This document shows positions 52,913-61,770 of a DNA stretch of 64,000 bases, piece by piece. Each line of letters starts with the position of its first letter. Positions within the stretch are counted from its first letter, which is position 1. Origin of the DNA: Silicimonas sp963779765 (lineage in GTDB: Bacteria; Pseudomonadota; Alphaproteobacteria; Rhodobacterales; Rhodobacteraceae); the NCBI GenBank assembly GCA_963779765.1, contig CAVZZP010000002.1, positions 1,364,001 through 1,428,000 on the forward strand, read 5' to 3'. The notes under the pieces were generated by a model that ran no database searches, was not told the DNA's origin, and saw only the letters and a list, made by a program, of their open reading frames with translations. The position numbers were made by a program, and so were the translations under genes.

Positions 52913-53248
52913 ATGGCCAACCTCAACCGCATCTTCGCCGCCCTCGCCGACGACACCCGACTCAAGGTGGTCGAGCACCTGATGGCCCAGGGCGAACAGC
53001 CCGCCGGCGCGCTCACCGAACTGGCCGGCCTCTCCGCCCCCGCCGTATCGCGGCACCTCAAGGTCCTGCGCGAGGCGAACCTCGTCTCGCAGCGCGTCGA
53101 GGGCACGCATCGCTATTACTCAGTCCGCTCCGAAGCGCTCCGCTCGATATCGGACTGGACCCTCGAACACCGCGCCTTCTGGGCCGGCAGCCTCGACCGC
53201 CTCGACACGCTTCTCGCCCTCGACCCCGATGGAAAGGACACCCCATGA
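52913..53248 (+). CDS. ArsR-family winged-helix repressor
   Basis: A 111-residue regulator. The helix-turn-helix is ELAGLSAPAVSRHLKVLREANLV, here cut as LSAPAVSRHLKVLREA; it is followed by the wing QRVEGTHRYYSV. No Cys is present in the metal-sensing helix, so it is not a classical arsenic/metal sensor. It is co-operonic with an SRPBCC protein (4-base overlap), a frequent ArsR-AHSA1 pairing in which the regulator controls the pair. ATG 52913; an in-frame TTG at 52895 is possible. Confidence 0.9.
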   Translation: MANLNRIFAALADDTRLKVVEHLMAQGEQPAGALTELAGLSAPAVSRHLKVLREANLVSQRVEGTHRYYSVRSEALRSISDWTLEHRAFWAGSLDRLDTLLALDPDGKDTP

Positions 53249-53709
53249 CCGACGCAGCCGCCGTCACCGAGATCGAGTTCATCCGCGACTACAAGGTCAG
53301 CGTCGACCGCCTGTGGAAAGCGGTCACCGCGCCTGACCAGGTGGTGCAATGGTTCGGCCCCGAGGGTGTCCGGCTGGAACAGTGCGACATGGACCTGACC
53401 CGCACCGGCCCCTGGGGCTGCGTCATGGTCGGCAAGGACAGCGGCAACCGCTTCAAGGTCACCGGACAGGTCACCCACGTCCGCCCGCCCGACAGGGGCG
53501 AAGGCTCGGTCGGCCTGACCTGGGGCTGGCACGACGACGCAGACCGGCGCGGGTCCGAAAGCCACGTCATCTTCGAGGTTTCGGCCCACGCCGAAGGCGC
53601 GCGTCTGCGCCTCGTCCACCGCGACCTCGGAACGGCCGAGGCAGCGCAAAGCCATACCCGCGGTTGGATCGGCACCCTCATCAAGCTGGATGCGCTCCTC
53701 GCGTCCTGA
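53245..53709 (+). CDS. SRPBCC (AHSA1/START-like) family protein
   Basis: A 154-residue protein of the helix-grip fold with a hydrophobic ligand cavity. The opening TEIEFIRDYKVSVDRLWKAVTAPDQ and WFGPEGV are typical of AHSA1-domain proteins (shown here as DYKVSVDRLWKAVTAPDQ). The ligand is unknown. It overlaps the ArsR gene by 4 bases and precedes the YCII-like gene by 23 bases, so the three form one operon. Confidence 0.85.
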   Translation: MTDAAAVTEIEFIRDYKVSVDRLWKAVTAPDQVVQWFGPEGVRLEQCDMDLTRTGPWGCVMVGKDSGNRFKVTGQVTHVRPPDRGEGSVGLTWGWHDDADRRGSESHVIFEVSAHAEGARLRLVHRDLGTAEAAQSHTRGWIGTLIKLDALLAS

Positions 53710-53732
53710 CCCACGGCAGAAAGGAGAACACC

Positions 53733-54044
53733 ATGCCAAACTTCATGTTCATCTACCACGGAGGCAAACGGCCCGAGGGCCAGGATGCCATCGACAAGGC
53801 CATGGCGGCCTGGGGAAAGTGGATGAAGGACAACGGCCCCGCTTTCGTCGATACCGGCAATCCCGTCGGAATGTCGAAGACCGTCTCGTCCTCTGGCACG
53901 TCCGACGACGGCGGCCCCAACCCGGTCTTCGGTTACTCCATCGTCTCGACCGCGGACATCGCCGAGGCCTGCCGCATCGCGTCGTCCAACCCCATGGTCA
54001 CCGAGGGCGGCTCGATCGAGGTGGCCGAGATCATGCGAATGTAG
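53733..54044 (+). CDS. YCII-related (DGPF-type) protein
   Basis: A 103-residue dimeric ferredoxin-like fold protein. The start MPNFMFIYHGG, WGKWMKDNGPAFVDTG and FGYSIVSTADIAEACRIA are typical of YCII-related proteins that accompany AHSA1 proteins and ArsR or ECF regulators. It is preceded by an AAGGAG site. Its stop lies 1 base before the thiQ stop on the other strand. Function is unknown. Confidence 0.82.
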   Translation: MPNFMFIYHGGKRPEGQDAIDKAMAAWGKWMKDNGPAFVDTGNPVGMSKTVSSSGTSDDGGPNPVFGYSIVSTADIAEACRIASSNPMVTEGGSIEVAEIMRM

Positions 54045-54045
54045 G

Positions 54046-54729
54046 TCACTCAAGATAGCGTCGAACAGCCTCGGACGGCACCTCGAAGAACGCCTTCGTC
54101 GGAACGGGAGGGGCGACACGCCCCTCCTCCAAAAAGATCACCTGCTCCGCAACTCGAACGCATCGTCGGGATCATGCGTCACCATCAGGATCGTCGCATC
54201 GGGCAGCAACTCTTGCACCAGATCCAGCATCTCACCTCGCAGGGCCGGCCCGAGCGCCGAGAATGCCTCGTCCATCAGCACTACGGGTCGGTCGGTCAGC
54301 AGGACCCGCGCCAGCGCCGCCCGGCTTTGCTGGCCGCCGGACAACTCACCTGGCCTTCGATCCTCGAACCCCGCCAGCCCCACCCGGTCGAGCGCCGCCC
54401 TCGCGCGGCGACAAGTCCTCCGATGTGGGACGCGTTCTGGGTGCCAATCCAAGCGCGACGTTGGCCAGGACATCGAGATGCGGGAACAGGTTGTTGTCCT
54501 GGAACAGCACCGCCACGGGCCGCGCACCGGGAGCCAGTGGGCCAAGGTCGCGCCCGTCCCACATTACGCGCCCCCGGTCCGGCACCTCGAACCCCGCGAT
54601 CAGCGACAGAAGCGTGGACTTGCCACCACCCGACGGCCCGATCACCGCCGTGATGCCTCTCGGGACCGAAATGTCGGCGGCGAGCCGGAACCCGCCCCGA
54701 GCGAACTCGACCCCCTCAAGCCTCAGCAC
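54046..54729 (-). CDS. thiQ: Thiamine ABC transporter ATP-binding protein (two compensating frameshifts)
   Basis: The ATPase of thiamine/TPP uptake, 227 residues. Walker A is GPSGGGKST, the Q-loop LFQDNNLF, the signature LSGGQQS, Walker B VLMDEAFSAL and the switch His in MVTHDPDD. One extra base near 54408 and one missing base near 54159 spread it over three frames; the net length is a multiple of three. The true end reads AFFEVPSEAVRRYLE with the stop at 54046. It overlaps thiP by 14 bases. Confidence 0.88.
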
Positions 54730-56281
54730 GCCGCGCCCCCCTGTCGAAGACCCAGAAGGCTGCGAAGCTGAGCCCCAGAAGAAGGACCGACGCCCCCGCC
54801 GCCTCGTCCATGCGATAGGACCCCATCAGGCGATAGACCTGCAAGGGAAGCGTCGCCGCCTCGGGGTCGGCGAAAAGCGCCACGACGCCCAGGTCTCCCA
54901 TGCTCAGGGCGGCGGCAAGTCCCGCCGAGAAGCCCAAGGGCCGGGCCAGGCGCGGCAGGATCAGCACCCTCATCCGGTTCCACCCCCTGAGGTCCAGGCT
55001 ATCCGCGAGACGTCCGAAGTCCGCCTCGACCCTCCGCAGCGCAGGGATGAGCGCACGCAGCGCGAACGGCAGAGTCGAGATCGCATTGACCAGCGCCGTG
55101 ACCGGAAGCGCCAGACGCTCCGGATTGGCGAAGGGAAAGACCAGCAGGAACAGCCCCGTCCCGACGACGAGAGGCGAGGCCGCGATGGCCGTCAGGCCTG
55201 CCGCCTCGATCCATCCACCCTTAGCGCCAAGGCGTACCGCCGCCACGGCCATCGTCAAGGCCAGCGCAGTGACGAGAACCGTCGACGCACCGGCCACGGC
55301 CAGCGAACGCAGCGCCGATGTCCAGACCGACTGCGGAAGGGACGGCACCTCCAGCGCGCCTCGCAGGATGACCGTCCCGATCGGCAGCACGAGGAACAGG
55401 GTCGCAAGCACGATCACCACCGCATCCTGCGCCCGCAGAAGCGTCGTCCGCGCCTCCCACCTGTCCGCGGGCCGGTCGAGACCCGCAGCCAAGTCCGTCG
55501 AACCCATGCTCCGCAACGCCAGCAGCGCGACCATGACCGTCAGCCCAAGCTGCACCAGCGACAGAAGCGCCGCCCGCGACAGGTCGAATTCGAACCGGAC
55601 CGCCTGGTAGATCGCCAGTTCCACCGTCGTCGCCCTCGGTCCTCCGCCAAGCGTCAGGGCGACCGCGAAGCTCGTCAGGCACAGCACGAACACGACGACG
55701 GCCGCCCCCGGCACCACCGACAGAAGCATTGGCCTCTCCAGATGCCGGGCAACCGCACCCGCGTCCATATCCAGCGTCGCCGCCAGCCGGAACCGTTCGG
55801 CGGGGATCTCTTGCCAGCCCTGAAGGATCAGCCGCGTCGCAAGCGGGATGTTGAAGAAAACATGCGCCAGAACGACGCCGTGAAGCCCGTAGATCGAAAC
55901 CGCCGGAAGCCCCGCCAGTGCCAGCGCCCCGTTCAGAAGACCGTTTCGCCCGAAGACCGCGATCAACCCGAAGACCGCGACGATCACCGGCAGAAGGAAG
56001 GGTGCGCCCAGAAGAGTCACCAGCGCACCGCGACCCACGAACCTCCGACGCGACAAGGCGCGTGCGACAGGAATGGCCAGCCCGACACTCAGGACGGCGG
56101 ACAGCACCGCCTGCCAGAGCGTGAAGCGGATCGCCGCCCAATCGGACGGCGACAGCCCCGAGCCCGGCTCGGCCCGCCAGACCAGTGCGCCAGTACACGC
56201 CAGGATAAGGACGGGGATCGCGGCAGCACCCGCGACCCCGGCCCATCCTCCGGGACCTAGCGGCTGAGCGCGGTCAGCCAT
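54716..56281 (-). CDS. thiP: Thiamine ABC transporter permease
   Basis: A fused double permease of 521 residues with about twelve membrane helices in two similar halves. Each half carries an EAA-type coupling loop (residues near AATLDMDAGAVARHLERP and ADSLDLRGWNRMRVLILP). ThiP of enterobacteria has the same architecture and length. It overlaps thiB by 25 bases and thiQ by 14 bases, so it is translated as part of the thiBPQ unit under the TPP riboswitch. Confidence 0.9.
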   Translation of the reverse strand: MADRAQPLGPGGWAGVAGAAAIPVLILACTGALVWRAEPGSGLSPSDWAAIRFTLWQAVLSAVLSVGLAIPVARALSRRRFVGRGALVTLLGAPFLLPVIVAVFGLIAVFGRNGLLNGALALAGLPAVSIYGLHGVVLAHVFFNIPLATRLILQGWQEIPAERFRLAATLDMDAGAVARHLERPMLLSVVPGAAVVVFVLCLTSFAVALTLGGGPRATTVELAIYQAVRFEFDLSRAALLSLVQLGLTVMVALLALRSMGSTDLAAGLDRPADRWEARTTLLRAQDAVVIVLATLFLVLPIGTVILRGALEVPSLPQSVWTSALRSLAVAGASTVLVTALALTMAVAAVRLGAKGGWIEAAGLTAIAASPLVVGTGLFLLVFPFANPERLALPVTALVNAISTLPFALRALIPALRRVEADFGRLADSLDLRGWNRMRVLILPRLARPLGFSAGLAAALSMGDLGVVALFADPEAATLPLQVYRLMGSYRMDEAAGASVLLLGLSFAAFWVFDRGARRAEA

Positions 56282-57246
56282 TCGTCCAGCGCCGGATCGC
56301 GCGCCGCGCGCGCGTCCTCGGGCGCAAGCAGAAGCGCCGTTTCGGGCTCGAGAAGCGTCTCGAACCCTTGGGGAAGTCCGGCCTCGGGCGTGACGGCTGG
56401 GTACATCCAGTTCGTCGTCGGGATCGCCGACTGGAACGCCTCGGTCAGCATGAAGGCGAGGAAGTCGTCGGCCAGATCTGGCTGGTCGGTCGAGGCCAGC
56501 TTGCCTGCGACTTCGACCTGAAGGTAGTGCCCTTCCTCGAACGCGGCGGCGGCCTTCGTGTCGTCCTCCTCGGCGATCAGGTGATAGGCGGGCGACGTCG
56601 TGTAGGACAGCACCATGTCCGCCTCGCCCTCCAGGAACAGGCCATAGGCCTCGGACCAGCCCGGAGTGACGGTGACGATGTTGTCGGCCAAATCCCCCCA
56701 GATTGCGCTCGCCTCGTCGCCGTAGGCGGCCTTGACCCACATCAGCAGACCGAGACCCGGAGTGGATGACCGGGGATCCTGGATAACCACGCGGACATCG
56801 CTGTCGGCCAACTCGCGGAAGGACGCCGGCACGTCGGCCATTTCCTTGTCATGAACGAAGGCGAAGAACCCCCAGTCGTAGGGCAGGAAGGTGTCGTCCA
56901 TCCAGGTCACGGGCATGTCGAGCGCGGGAACCGCCAGCCCGTGGGGCGCGAAGAGGCCCGTCGCCTCGGCCTCTGCGGTCAGGTTGGTGTCGAGGCCCAG
57001 AACGACGTCCGCTTCGCTCCGCTCGCCCTCCAGCTTGACGCGCGCCAGAAGTGCTGCGCCATCGCCCGCCGCGACGAAGCGCAGATCGCAGGCGCAGGTC
57101 TCCTCGAAGGCCGCCTCCACCGCGGGGCCGGGGCCCCATTCGGACACGAAACTGTCGTAGGTCATCACGGTCAGGACGGGCTTGTCCTGCGCGAACGCAG
57201 AAGACGTTGCCAGAAGCCCTGCCGCAAGGATCGTTGGAAAACGCAT
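56257..57246 (-). CDS. thiB: Thiamine-binding periplasmic protein
   Basis: The binding protein of the ThiBPQ importer, 329 residues, with a Sec signal (MRFPTILAAGLLATSSAFA-Q) at the N-terminus. The mature start VLTVMTYDSFVSEWGPGP and the GLDTNL and VIQDPRSSTPGLG segments are typical of ThiB. An AAGGAGAGA ribosome site precedes ATG 57246; a longer in-frame start inside the riboswitch is not plausible. It binds thiamine, TMP or TPP in the periplasm. Confidence 0.92.
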   Translation of the reverse strand: MRFPTILAAGLLATSSAFAQDKPVLTVMTYDSFVSEWGPGPAVEAAFEETCACDLRFVAAGDGAALLARVKLEGERSEADVVLGLDTNLTAEAEATGLFAPHGLAVPALDMPVTWMDDTFLPYDWGFFAFVHDKEMADVPASFRELADSDVRVVIQDPRSSTPGLGLLMWVKAAYGDEASAIWGDLADNIVTVTPGWSEAYGLFLEGEADMVLSYTTSPAYHLIAEEDDTKAAAAFEEGHYLQVEVAGKLASTDQPDLADDFLAFMLTEAFQSAIPTTNWMYPAVTPEAGLPQGFETLLEPETALLLAPEDARAARDPALDEWLTALSR

Positions 57247-57297
57247 GGTCTCTCTCCTTGTCAGTGGGCGGGGGGACAAAGGATGAGGATCGCTCGA

Positions 57298-57381
57298 CCT
57301 TCCCTCCGCCGGTGCTAGCCGGTTCAGGTTCAACGGGTTCGCCAGTGCGGCATCTCAGCTTCGAAGGAAGCACCCCGAGGT
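57298..57381 (-). ncRNA. TPP riboswitch (THI element)
   Basis: Read on the minus strand, the conserved blocks occur in order: CGGGGTGC, then GCTGAGATG, then ACCCGTTGAACCTGA, then CTAGCACCGGCGGAGGGA. These are the hallmark thi-box sequences that bind thiamine pyrophosphate. It lies 52 bases upstream of the thiB start and would switch off thiBPQ when TPP is abundant, probably by hiding the ribosome site. No T-run hairpin is visible between it and thiB, which favours translational control. Confidence 0.93.
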
Positions 57382-57507
57382 AGGGGTTAGGTAGCGTGAC
57401 CTCGACCCCGTCGCAAGGGAGGGCGTGTCCAGCGCCTCCCCTCCTGCTATCGAACAGGACAACGCAGGGACTGTTCCTCGCCCGTCTGTCCCGCTAAGAG
57501 CGAGACC

Positions 57508-58608
57508 ATGAGCCTGAACACCTACGGACACCTTTTCCGCGTCACCACCTGGGGCGAAAGCCACGGACCCGCCCTCGGCGCCACCGTCGACGGCTGCCCT
57601 CCCGGCGTGCCGCTGAACGAGGCCGACCTCCAGGTCTGGCTCGACCGCAGGAAGCCCGGCCAGAACAAGTTCACCACGCAACGGCAGGAAGCCGACGCGG
57701 TCGAGATCCTGTCCGGCGTGTTCGAGGGCCTGACCACGGGCACGCCGATCCAGCTCATGATCCGCAACACCGACCAGCGGTCGAAGGACTATGGCGACAT
57801 CGTCGAGAAGTTCCGCCCCGGTCACGCCGACATCACCTACTGGCAGAAGTACGGCATCCGGGACTATCGCGGCGGCGGCCGGTCGTCCGCGCGCGAGACG
57901 GCCTCGCGCGTTGCAGCGGGCGGTGTCGCGCGACAGGCGCTCGGCGCGCTTGTCCCCTCGATGACCATCACGGGCTACATGGTGGGCATGGGCGAGTTGA
58001 ACATCGACCGGTCACGCTTCGACTGGGACGAGATCGCGCGCAATCCGTTCTGGACCCCCGACGCACAGGCTGCGGCGGCGTGGGAGGACTACCTCGGCGG
58101 CCTCCGCAAGTCCGGTTCGTCGGTCGGCGCGACGATCGAGGTGACGATCCGCGGGTGCCCGCCCGGCCTTGGCGCGCCCGTTTACGGCAAGCTCGACACC
58201 GACCTCGCCGCCGCGATGATGTCGATCAACGCCGTCAAGGGCGTCGAGATCGGCGAGGGTATGGCGGCCGCGCGGCTGACGGGCGAGGCCAACGCCGACG
58301 AGATCGCGATGGGCCCCGACGGTCCGATCTACGCCTCGAACCACGCAGGCGGCATCCTCGGTGGCATATCGACCGGGCAGGACATCGTCGTGCGCTTCGC
58401 CGTCAAGCCGACCTCGTCGATCCTGACGCCGCGCAAGACCATCACGAAATCGGGCGAACCGACCGAGATCGTCACCAAGGGCCGCCACGACCCCTGCGTC
58501 GGCATTCGCGCGGTTCCGGTGGCCGAGGCGATGGCCGCGGCCGTGATCCTCGACCACCTTCTCCTCGACCGGGCGCAGACCGGAGGGGTAAGGGGGAAAA
58601 TCGGATGA
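57508..58608 (+). CDS. aroC: Chorismate synthase
   Basis: The last step of the shikimate pathway (EPSP to chorismate), needing reduced FMN. 366 residues with an intact frame. The family signatures are GESHGPALG near the start, RGGGRSSARETASRVAAG in the middle (here GGGRSSARETASRVAAGG) and the DPCVGIRAVPVAEAM end. The gene's stop overlaps the next start (ATGA). Its promoter should lie in the 120 bases between it and the TPP riboswitch of the opposite strand. Confidence 0.96.
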   Translation: MSLNTYGHLFRVTTWGESHGPALGATVDGCPPGVPLNEADLQVWLDRRKPGQNKFTTQRQEADAVEILSGVFEGLTTGTPIQLMIRNTDQRSKDYGDIVEKFRPGHADITYWQKYGIRDYRGGGRSSARETASRVAAGGVARQALGALVPSMTITGYMVGMGELNIDRSRFDWDEIARNPFWTPDAQAAAAWEDYLGGLRKSGSSVGATIEVTIRGCPPGLGAPVYGKLDTDLAAAMMSINAVKGVEIGEGMAAARLTGEANADEIAMGPDGPIYASNHAGGILGGISTGQDIVVRFAVKPTSSILTPRKTITKSGEPTEIVTKGRHDPCVGIRAVPVAEAMAAAVILDHLLLDRAQTGGVRGKIG

Positions 58609-59063
58609 GTTCGGACTTCATCGTCCTGATCCCGGCTGATCCGAAGGCTCGTCTGGACGCCGACACCGCCGCGCGGCTCGAAGCCACCCATGCCGAGATC
58701 GTGGGCAGCACCGAGACGCGGCTCAAGGATTTTGCCGAACGCCTTCAGTTCATCGACTGCGGCGGCAACTTCCAAGCCATCCTCTGCCCTGCCTGCGGCA
58801 AGCCTGCCGAAACGGACTGGTGGGGCCAGCGTATGGATCACGCCTGGAACGCTGACCACGGCTTTCATCTCTGCGACTTCGCCATGCCCTGCTGCGGGGC
58901 GCCCGCGCGGCTGGACACGCTGGTCTACCAGCCCCAGCAGGGGTTCGCGACCTGGTTCCTGTCGGCCCGGAACGAGTCTCGCGGCCCTCTGAACGCGGGC
59001 GAGCAGGCGCGGCTGGAGCACGTCGCCGGAGTGCCTCTCAAGGTGATCTATCAGCACTACTGA
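58605..59063 (+). CDS. Zinc-ribbon-like protein of unknown function
   Basis: A 152-residue cytoplasmic protein overlapping aroC by 4 bases. A probable zinc site is formed by CPAC and the later CC of AMPCCGAPARL, and the surroundings are rich in Trp, His and Asp (TDWWGQRMDHAWNADHGFH). The N-terminal part (IVLIPADPKARLD) is an amphipathic start. It may be a small zinc-binding regulator or chaperone. I do not recognise the family. Confidence 0.65.
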   Translation: MSSDFIVLIPADPKARLDADTAARLEATHAEIVGSTETRLKDFAERLQFIDCGGNFQAILCPACGKPAETDWWGQRMDHAWNADHGFHLCDFAMPCCGAPARLDTLVYQPQQGFATWFLSARNESRGPLNAGEQARLEHVAGVPLKVIYQHY

Positions 59064-59064
59064 A

Positions 59065-60258
59065 ATGGCGCTCGCCAAGGCAGGATCGCTCGCCGATAGT
59101 CGCCGCCGCATAACTCGCCGCACGACGATCCTCTCTATCTTCTTTCTCCAGGCCTTCGCCGCTGGCGGGCTCTTTCCCCGCATCTCGGACGTACAGGCGG
59201 GGCTCGGCCTCGACGAGGCCACGCTTGGAATCGCGCTGACTGCCGCCGCCGCCGGCGGTCTTGCGACCAACCTCGCCGCAGGCCGCTTGGTCCAGGGCCT
59301 GGGCACGCGCATCATCCTGGGCGTGGGAGTGCCGCTTCTCGCCGCGACGACGGCCGGGGTCGCGCTGGCGCCCACCCTTCCTCTGCTCTTCGTCGCGCTG
59401 CTGGCCGTGGGCACCTGCTTCACGCTCACGAATATCGCCATGAACCTCGAGGCCGACCGCGTCGAGGCCGAGACCGGGCGCCGCGTGATGAACCGCTGTC
59501 ACGGGTTCTGGAGCGCGGGAATGCTCCTCGCCGCGCTCACCGGCACCTTCGCGCGCGGGATACCGATTTCGGCTGCCCTGCACTTGTCGCTGGTGGTTCC
59601 GGCGGTCTGTGTCGTTCTCCTGCCCGTCGCCTTCCGAATGCAGCCCGCCCCGCCAGCGCCGGATGACAAGCTCGACGGGCCGCGCTTCGCCATGCCCTCG
59701 CGCCGCACGCTTGGCCTGATGCTCTTCGGTATCTCGGGCGGCATCGCACAAAGCGCCACGCAGAACTGGTCGGTGATCTTTGTCGAGCAGACCTTCGCCA
59801 CCGCCGGATGGATCGCCACCCTGCCGCTGTCTGCCTTCCTCGTCGCGATGACCCTCGGCCGAATGCTCGCCGACGGCTGGAGCGAGCGTCACGGCCCCCT
59901 GCGAACGACCAACGCGCTGGCGTGCCTGGCGCTTGTCGGCGCGCTTTGCATCGTGCTGGCGCCGTCGGTCTGGGTGGCGATGGCGGGCTTCGCCTTCATG
60001 GGGACGGGCATCGCTGCACTTTTCCCGTTGATGATCTCGGGCGCCGCGAGATCTGGCAACCGCCCTGCGGCCGAAAGCGTCGCCGCTGTGCTCGTCCTGT
60101 CCGGACTGGTGATGCTGGCGGTTCCCGCGCTGATGGGATGGGTCGCGGAAAGCTTCGGGCTCAGGGTCGCCTTCTGGGCGTTGATCCCGCCCCTCTTGGT
60201 CACGCTGGCGCTGGTGCGCCGGACGGTGGAGGCTAGCATGCCGTCCTCCACCACCTGA
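59065..60258 (+). CDS. MFS transporter
   Basis: A 397-residue major facilitator with twelve predicted helices. It lacks a clear MFS signature A between helices 2 and 3, but the spacing (GRLVQGLGTRII after helix 2) fits. The YbjJ/FucP-like layout (LQAFAAGGLFPRISDVQ start and MNRCHGFWSAG in helix 5) suggests a sugar- or drug-type exporter; the substrate is unknown. It starts 1 base after the zinc-ribbon gene. Confidence 0.85.
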   Translation: MALAKAGSLADSRRRITRRTTILSIFFLQAFAAGGLFPRISDVQAGLGLDEATLGIALTAAAAGGLATNLAAGRLVQGLGTRIILGVGVPLLAATTAGVALAPTLPLLFVALLAVGTCFTLTNIAMNLEADRVEAETGRRVMNRCHGFWSAGMLLAALTGTFARGIPISAALHLSLVVPAVCVVLLPVAFRMQPAPPAPDDKLDGPRFAMPSRRTLGLMLFGISGGIAQSATQNWSVIFVEQTFATAGWIATLPLSAFLVAMTLGRMLADGWSERHGPLRTTNALACLALVGALCIVLAPSVWVAMAGFAFMGTGIAALFPLMISGAARSGNRPAAESVAAVLVLSGLVMLAVPALMGWVAESFGLRVAFWALIPPLLVTLALVRRTVEASMPSSTT

Positions 60259-60342
60259 GCCCGGCGACGGCCGGCAGAAGCGCGATCCTCGGCGCGCAAG
60301 CGATGACCCGGTGCCGCCCCAGTGGACGGCGCCGGCCAGCGC

Positions 60343-60957
60343 TCACGCAGCCCTAAGACGTGCCGCATCGTCTTCCTCTACCAGCCGCACGGACGGGCGC
60401 GAGGCACAGCGCGCGATCCAGGCTTGGACGGCAAAATCCGACGGCGCGAAGGCAGGCGCCCACTGGAAGGTCGACGCGACGATCAGGTCGGCGATGGTAA
60501 AGCGGTCGCCGGCCAGCCAGTGGCGGCCGTCCGCGAAGGCTTCGATCAGCCGGGCGTGCGCCTCGGGTAGACCGCGGAAGGTCAGGTGCAACAGCGGGTG
60601 ATCGATCTCGCCGAACGCAAAGACAATCAGCGGCTCCAGTACGTCTCCGTACCATGCCAGCCAGGACAGCATCCGTCCTCGGTCGGGATGACCGACCGGA
60701 AGGGCGAGCCCCGCCTCGGAGAACATGTCGGCGAGATGAAGCGCGATTGCGGTCGATTCCCAGACCAGGACGCCGTCGTGGTCCAGAAGCGGCACCTTGC
60801 CGTCGGGATGCGGGTTCCTGCGATCGGCGGCACCCGATCCGTCCATGCGCTTTAGGTCCACGATCTCGACCGTGACCCGGTCACGAATTCCGAGTTCCTC
60901 GATCAGGGCGACGATGCGGGACGAGCGGCTTTTCGGGGCATGGTAGAGCGTCAGCAT
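60343..60957 (-). CDS. Glutathione S-transferase family protein
   Basis: A 204-residue cytosolic GST. The thioredoxin-like domain occupies residues 1-80, with the GSH-binding cis-Pro in GKVPLLDHDG and WESTAIALHLAD. The all-helical domain follows, with LAGDRFTIADLIVAS, the conserved N-capping box. The catalytic Tyr/Ser/Cys at the first helix is S-R-S-S-R, suggesting a Ser-type class. Substrate unknown. It is divergent from the WYL regulator, a common pairing of regulator and target (inference). Confidence 0.88.
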   Translation of the reverse strand: MLTLYHAPKSRSSRIVALIEELGIRDRVTVEIVDLKRMDGSGAADRRNPHPDGKVPLLDHDGVLVWESTAIALHLADMFSEAGLALPVGHPDRGRMLSWLAWYGDVLEPLIVFAFGEIDHPLLHLTFRGLPEAHARLIEAFADGRHWLAGDRFTIADLIVASTFQWAPAFAPSDFAVQAWIARCASRPSVRLVEEDDAARLRAA

Positions 60958-61035
60958 GAGATTCTTTCCTTCAGTTTGCGAGTTTCGACGAGATCAGTAT
61001 GCTGCGACCCTGTTGCCAGTTTCCGTCAGCAGGCC

Positions 61036-61722
61036 ATGCCCCGCACCGACCGTCTCTTCACGCTGCTTCAGACGCTCCGCACCCTGCCTCAGCCTGTCAC
61101 GGCTGAGCGCTTGGCCAGAGAAACCGGCGTGTCCCGTCGCACGCTCTACCGCGACATCGAAAGCCTGCGCGCTGCAGGCGCGGTGATCGACGGCGAACCC
61201 GGCTTCGGGTACAGGCTGACCGAGGATCCCGCCATGCCGCCCCAATTGCTCGACCGGATCGAGGTCGAGGCACTTGTGCTGGGCCTTGCCGAGGTGGAGG
61301 CCAGCGGCGATCCCGCGCTTGCAAGCGCGGCGCGATCGGCTCTGTCCAAGATCACCGCCCGCCTGCCCGAGCGAGTTGCCCGCGAGGCCGCACACGCCGT
61401 CTCCTTGGTTTACCGTTACGAGAAAGCCCCGCCAGCGCCCGTCTGCCTGCCGGTTCTGCGCGGCGCATCGTGGGACGAGACGGCACTCGATCTCGACTAT
61501 CGCGATGCGGAAGGCACGCCGACGCAGCGCCGCGTGCTGCCGCTCGCCGTCGTGTTCCTCGAGAACACTCAGGTCCTGCTGGCGTGGTGTTGCCTGCGCG
61601 AGGATTTCCGGAAGTTCAGGCTGGACCGTATCGACACGGCGAAAGCGACCGGGCAGTCCTTCCGTCCGCGCCGCGTGCCTCTTCTGCGCGAGTACATCGC
61701 GCGCCTGCGCAGCGGGGGCTGA
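61036..61722 (+). CDS. YafY-type WYL-domain transcriptional regulator
   Basis: A 228-residue regulator. The helix-turn-helix is RLARETGVSRRTLYRDIESL (residues 25-44), the usual YafY/DeoR-like start. The WYL-type sensing domain follows from residue 130 (AVVFLENTQVLLAWCCLREDFRKFRLDRI, shown as LLAWCCLREDFRKFRLDRI), where the WYL triad reads LAW/CCLR. Such regulators sense nucleic acids or ligands (family knowledge). It is separated from the divergent GST gene by 78 bases and may control it. ATG 61036 has an AGCAGG site. Confidence 0.85.
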   Translation: MPRTDRLFTLLQTLRTLPQPVTAERLARETGVSRRTLYRDIESLRAAGAVIDGEPGFGYRLTEDPAMPPQLLDRIEVEALVLGLAEVEASGDPALASAARSALSKITARLPERVAREAAHAVSLVYRYEKAPPAPVCLPVLRGASWDETALDLDYRDAEGTPTQRRVLPLAVVFLENTQVLLAWCCLREDFRKFRLDRIDTAKATGQSFRPRRVPLLREYIARLRSGG

Positions 61723-61770
61723 CGTCGCCCGCCAGACGCGATATGGCCGCCGAAAGACACGAGGCGGGAC

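Noticed and set aside
1277..54729. Treating leuS, holA, lpxK, serC, kbl, mutY and others as pseudogenes
   Set aside because: Each break is a single-base slip and both sides keep full conservation and codon use. Loss of so many essential genes together is not credible.
1277..54729. Programmed ribosomal frameshifting
   Set aside because: No common slippery site or downstream structure is seen, and the breaks occur in unrelated genes at unconserved positions.
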